The notes beneath the pieces are model-generated. The model was not told the origin of the DNA and did no database searches. It worked only from the letters and a program-made list of their open reading frames with translations. From Tenacibaculum caenipelagi (GTDB lineage Bacteria; Bacteroidota; Bacteroidia; Flavobacteriales; Flavobacteriaceae): a stretch of 64,000 bases of DNA. Numbering within the stretch: position 1 is the stretch's first letter; each line of letters starts with the position of its first letter. The position numbers were made by a program, and so were the translations under genes. The stretch lies in contig NZ_SNYH01000002.1 in assembly GCF_004363005.1 (NCBI RefSeq), positions 186,001-250,000 on the forward strand. The letters run 5' to 3'. Of the stretch, positions 62,438-64,000 are shown piece by piece.

Positions 62438-64000
62438 ATGACACGTATAAAAAACACTTTAAAAACCAAACTCCTTCTAAAATTCTTTTTAGTGTTTTCT
62501 GTATATACTACTTTTTCTCAAACCTCCATTTTTAAACATTTTACAACCAGAGATGGCTTGCCTCACGATATTACTTATGGTATTATACAAGACAGTGATG
62601 GTCTTCTTTGGATTGGTACAGATGATGGTTTAACTCGTTTTGATGGTCGTAGTTTTAAAAACTATGGTTATGAAAATGGGCTTAAGTCAAATTACGTGAT
62701 TGATATTGTTGAACTTAAAAAAAATGAATTTGCAATCGCTACTTGGGGAGGCGGATTGCATTATTTTAAAAATGACACCATTATTCAATCTAATATAGTA
62801 GATGATGAAATTTCAAAAATTAATATTCTTGGTGTTTTAAACAACGGAGATATTTATGCTAATTCAAACAGAAATAATTTCTATTTATATCAGAGTGAAG
62901 AAAGAAAAGAATTTGTAATAAAAAGTGACAATTTAAACAACCCAGATCTCTTTTTAAAAAAACAAATAACCGATCGAAGTAATATTAACTCTTTTCAAAC
63001 AGCTCTTAATGGCAATCTGTATATTCATGCTTCTGAAAAAATAAATCCAAAAAAATCAATAGAGCTAAAAGGGGTTTTCATGCTTAATAAAAACACTCTT
63101 TCTCCAGTTTTTGGATACTTAAAAGATAAACTCATTTTTTCTGTAAGTCAAGATAAAAGTCACTTTTACCTTGGATCTACTAACTCAATTTATATTGGCT
63201 CTAAAAAACAGTTAAAAGAAGTTATAAAATTTAATTTCAAAAATAATTCTAAAATAATACACATTAAAAAACATAACAATAGTTTGTTTTTTATCACTAA
63301 TGACTTGGTTAACTCAAACAGAAAACTATATAAATACAATCTAACATCTAAACAATTAACTTCTTTATCTGATTATTTAAAAACAGATAAAATGATTTCT
63401 GATTTTATTTTTGACAGACAAAATAATTTATGGGTTACTACTTATGGAGATGGTGCATTCGTAGTTCCAAATACTAGTAATTCTTTTTATAGCACCGAAA
63501 CCTTTAGTAATAATGATATTAAGGATGCTCAAATTATTAATAACGAGCTCTACCTATTAGCCACCAATACATTTTATCATTTTAACAACAATCACATTAC
63601 CGACCAAAAGAAAGTACCTTTTTTAACTGAATCGTTTGTCTATCACCCCAAAAACAACACTTTAAACTTTATAGTTTCTAGAGACAAACAATTAAAAGAG
63701 AAAGCTTTGGGTTTTAACTTTAACTATGTTTCTCAATTAGATTATCGTTTTTTCAATATTCCTCCATACAAAGCTTACTTAGATAACTTTACACTTTCAA
63801 TTTACAAAAACGAAGCTTTACATCAACAAATCTCTTGTAATTCAACAATTAAAAAACTAGAAATTAAGAACAATAGATTATATGCTCTTTCTTCTAGCGA
63901 AGGTTTAATCATATATGACTTAGTATCTGGTAAAATTTTAAAAAAGTTTAATCAGAATAGCAATATTCAAACAAAAAGAATTAACAATTTTATTGTTTCT
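62438..64000 (+). CDS. Two-component-regulator propeller protein (partial, C-terminus off the right edge)
   Basis: 521 codons are seen from ATG 62438 to the window end, all open. A signal peptide (about 1-28, ending T-T-F-S-Q) is followed by reg_prop beta-propeller repeats, beginning IIQDSDGLLWIGTDDGLTRF (about 53-72) and later FDRQNNLWVTTYGDGAFVVP. In Bacteroidota such periplasmic propellers sit ahead of a Y_Y_Y domain and a membrane helix, then a histidine kinase/response regulator (hybrid sensor) or a LuxR/HTH domain. Which output domain is present cannot be told because it lies off the edge. Confidence 0.85.
   Translation, partial: MTRIKNTLKTKLLLKFFLVFSVYTTFSQTSIFKHFTTRDGLPHDITYGIIQDSDGLLWIGTDDGLTRFDGRSFKNYGYENGLKSNYVIDIVELKKNEFAIATWGGGLHYFKNDTIIQSNIVDDEISKINILGVLNNGDIYANSNRNNFYLYQSEERKEFVIKSDNLNNPDLFLKKQITDRSNINSFQTALNGNLYIHASEKINPKKSIELKGVFMLNKNTLSPVFGYLKDKLIFSVSQDKSHFYLGSTNSIYIGSKKQLKEVIKFNFKNNSKIIHIKKHNNSLFFITNDLVNSNRKLYKYNLTSKQLTSLSDYLKTDKMISDFIFDRQNNLWVTTYGDGAFVVPNTSNSFYSTETFSNNDIKDAQIINNELYLLATNTFYHFNNNHITDQKKVPFLTESFVYHPKNNTLNFIVSRDKQLKEKALGFNFNYVSQLDYRFFNIPPYKAYLDNFTLSIYKNEALHQQISCNSTIKKLEIKNNRLYALSSSEGLIIYDLVSGKILKKFNQNSNIQTKRINNFIVS

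Overview
The window is a stretch of chromosome from a low-G+C (about one third G+C by eye) member of the Bacteroidota, most likely a marine Flavobacteriaceae of the Tenacibaculum/Polaribacter kind. The genus is an inference from protein style and gene order and is not proven. Supporting signs are GldH and a SprE/PorW-like TPR lipoprotein (gliding and type IX secretion), a secreted phosphatase with a T9SS C-terminal sorting domain, a TonB-dependent receptor with a carboxypeptidase-regulatory-like N-terminus, an ATP synthase operon without beta and epsilon, and many Bacteroidota-type promoters (-7 TAnnTTTG). No tRNA, rRNA, CRISPR, insertion sequence, prophage or integration scar was found. Most of the window is vertically inherited core genome with a few accessory genes.

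Layout. 1-5.8 kb: a membrane metallophosphoesterase (cut by the left edge), polA, and a WYL regulator divergent from a dinB-like/ferredoxin-fold gene pair; paired dyads lie between the divergent genes. 5.9-12.7 kb: an Ig-like lipoprotein, comF, a small methyltransferase, two tandem paralogous membrane coiled-coil proteins, glyS and a two-helix membrane peptide. 12.7-19.6 kb: an SGNH-hydrolase lipoprotein encoded behind a TonB-dependent receptor, then ribF and serS. 19.6-25 kb: a 50-residue gene, a TPR protein, then DUF4286, a subclass B1-like metallo-beta-lactamase lipoprotein and rsmA in close order, then mgtE. 25-35 kb: a LysE-type exporter, a PaaE-like reductase, rsmI divergent from dxs, a TonB-domain protein, a T9SS-exported multidomain phosphatase, a membrane protein and a HEIGH-type metallopeptidase lipoprotein.

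35-43.5 kb, minus strand: SprE-like TPR protein, bactofilin, AtpZ, a four-helix membrane protein, then atpB-E-F-H-A-G. 43.6-55.5 kb, minus strand: an ABC transporter pair, DUF1761, the exoA-lytic transglycosylase-DUF4837 run, scoAB, and the overlapping ricT-gldH-PBP1A operon. 55.7-64 kb: glnS, an M1 aminopeptidase lipoprotein with a small membrane protein, an S8 protease lipoprotein behind an MBL-fold hydrolase, and the start of a two-component-regulator beta-propeller protein cut by the right edge.

The best candidates for new biology are regulatory or small: two 16-bp dyads 48 bp apart between the WYL gene and dinB, three genes whose ATG lies exactly 4 nt after the -7 element (predicted leaderless mRNAs), hairpins placed right after the two high-copy ATP synthase subunits (c and alpha), an unlisted 50-residue gene, the tandem coiled-coil paralogs, and the lipoprotein B1 beta-lactamase. 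I saw no clear multi-gene defence or biosynthetic system.
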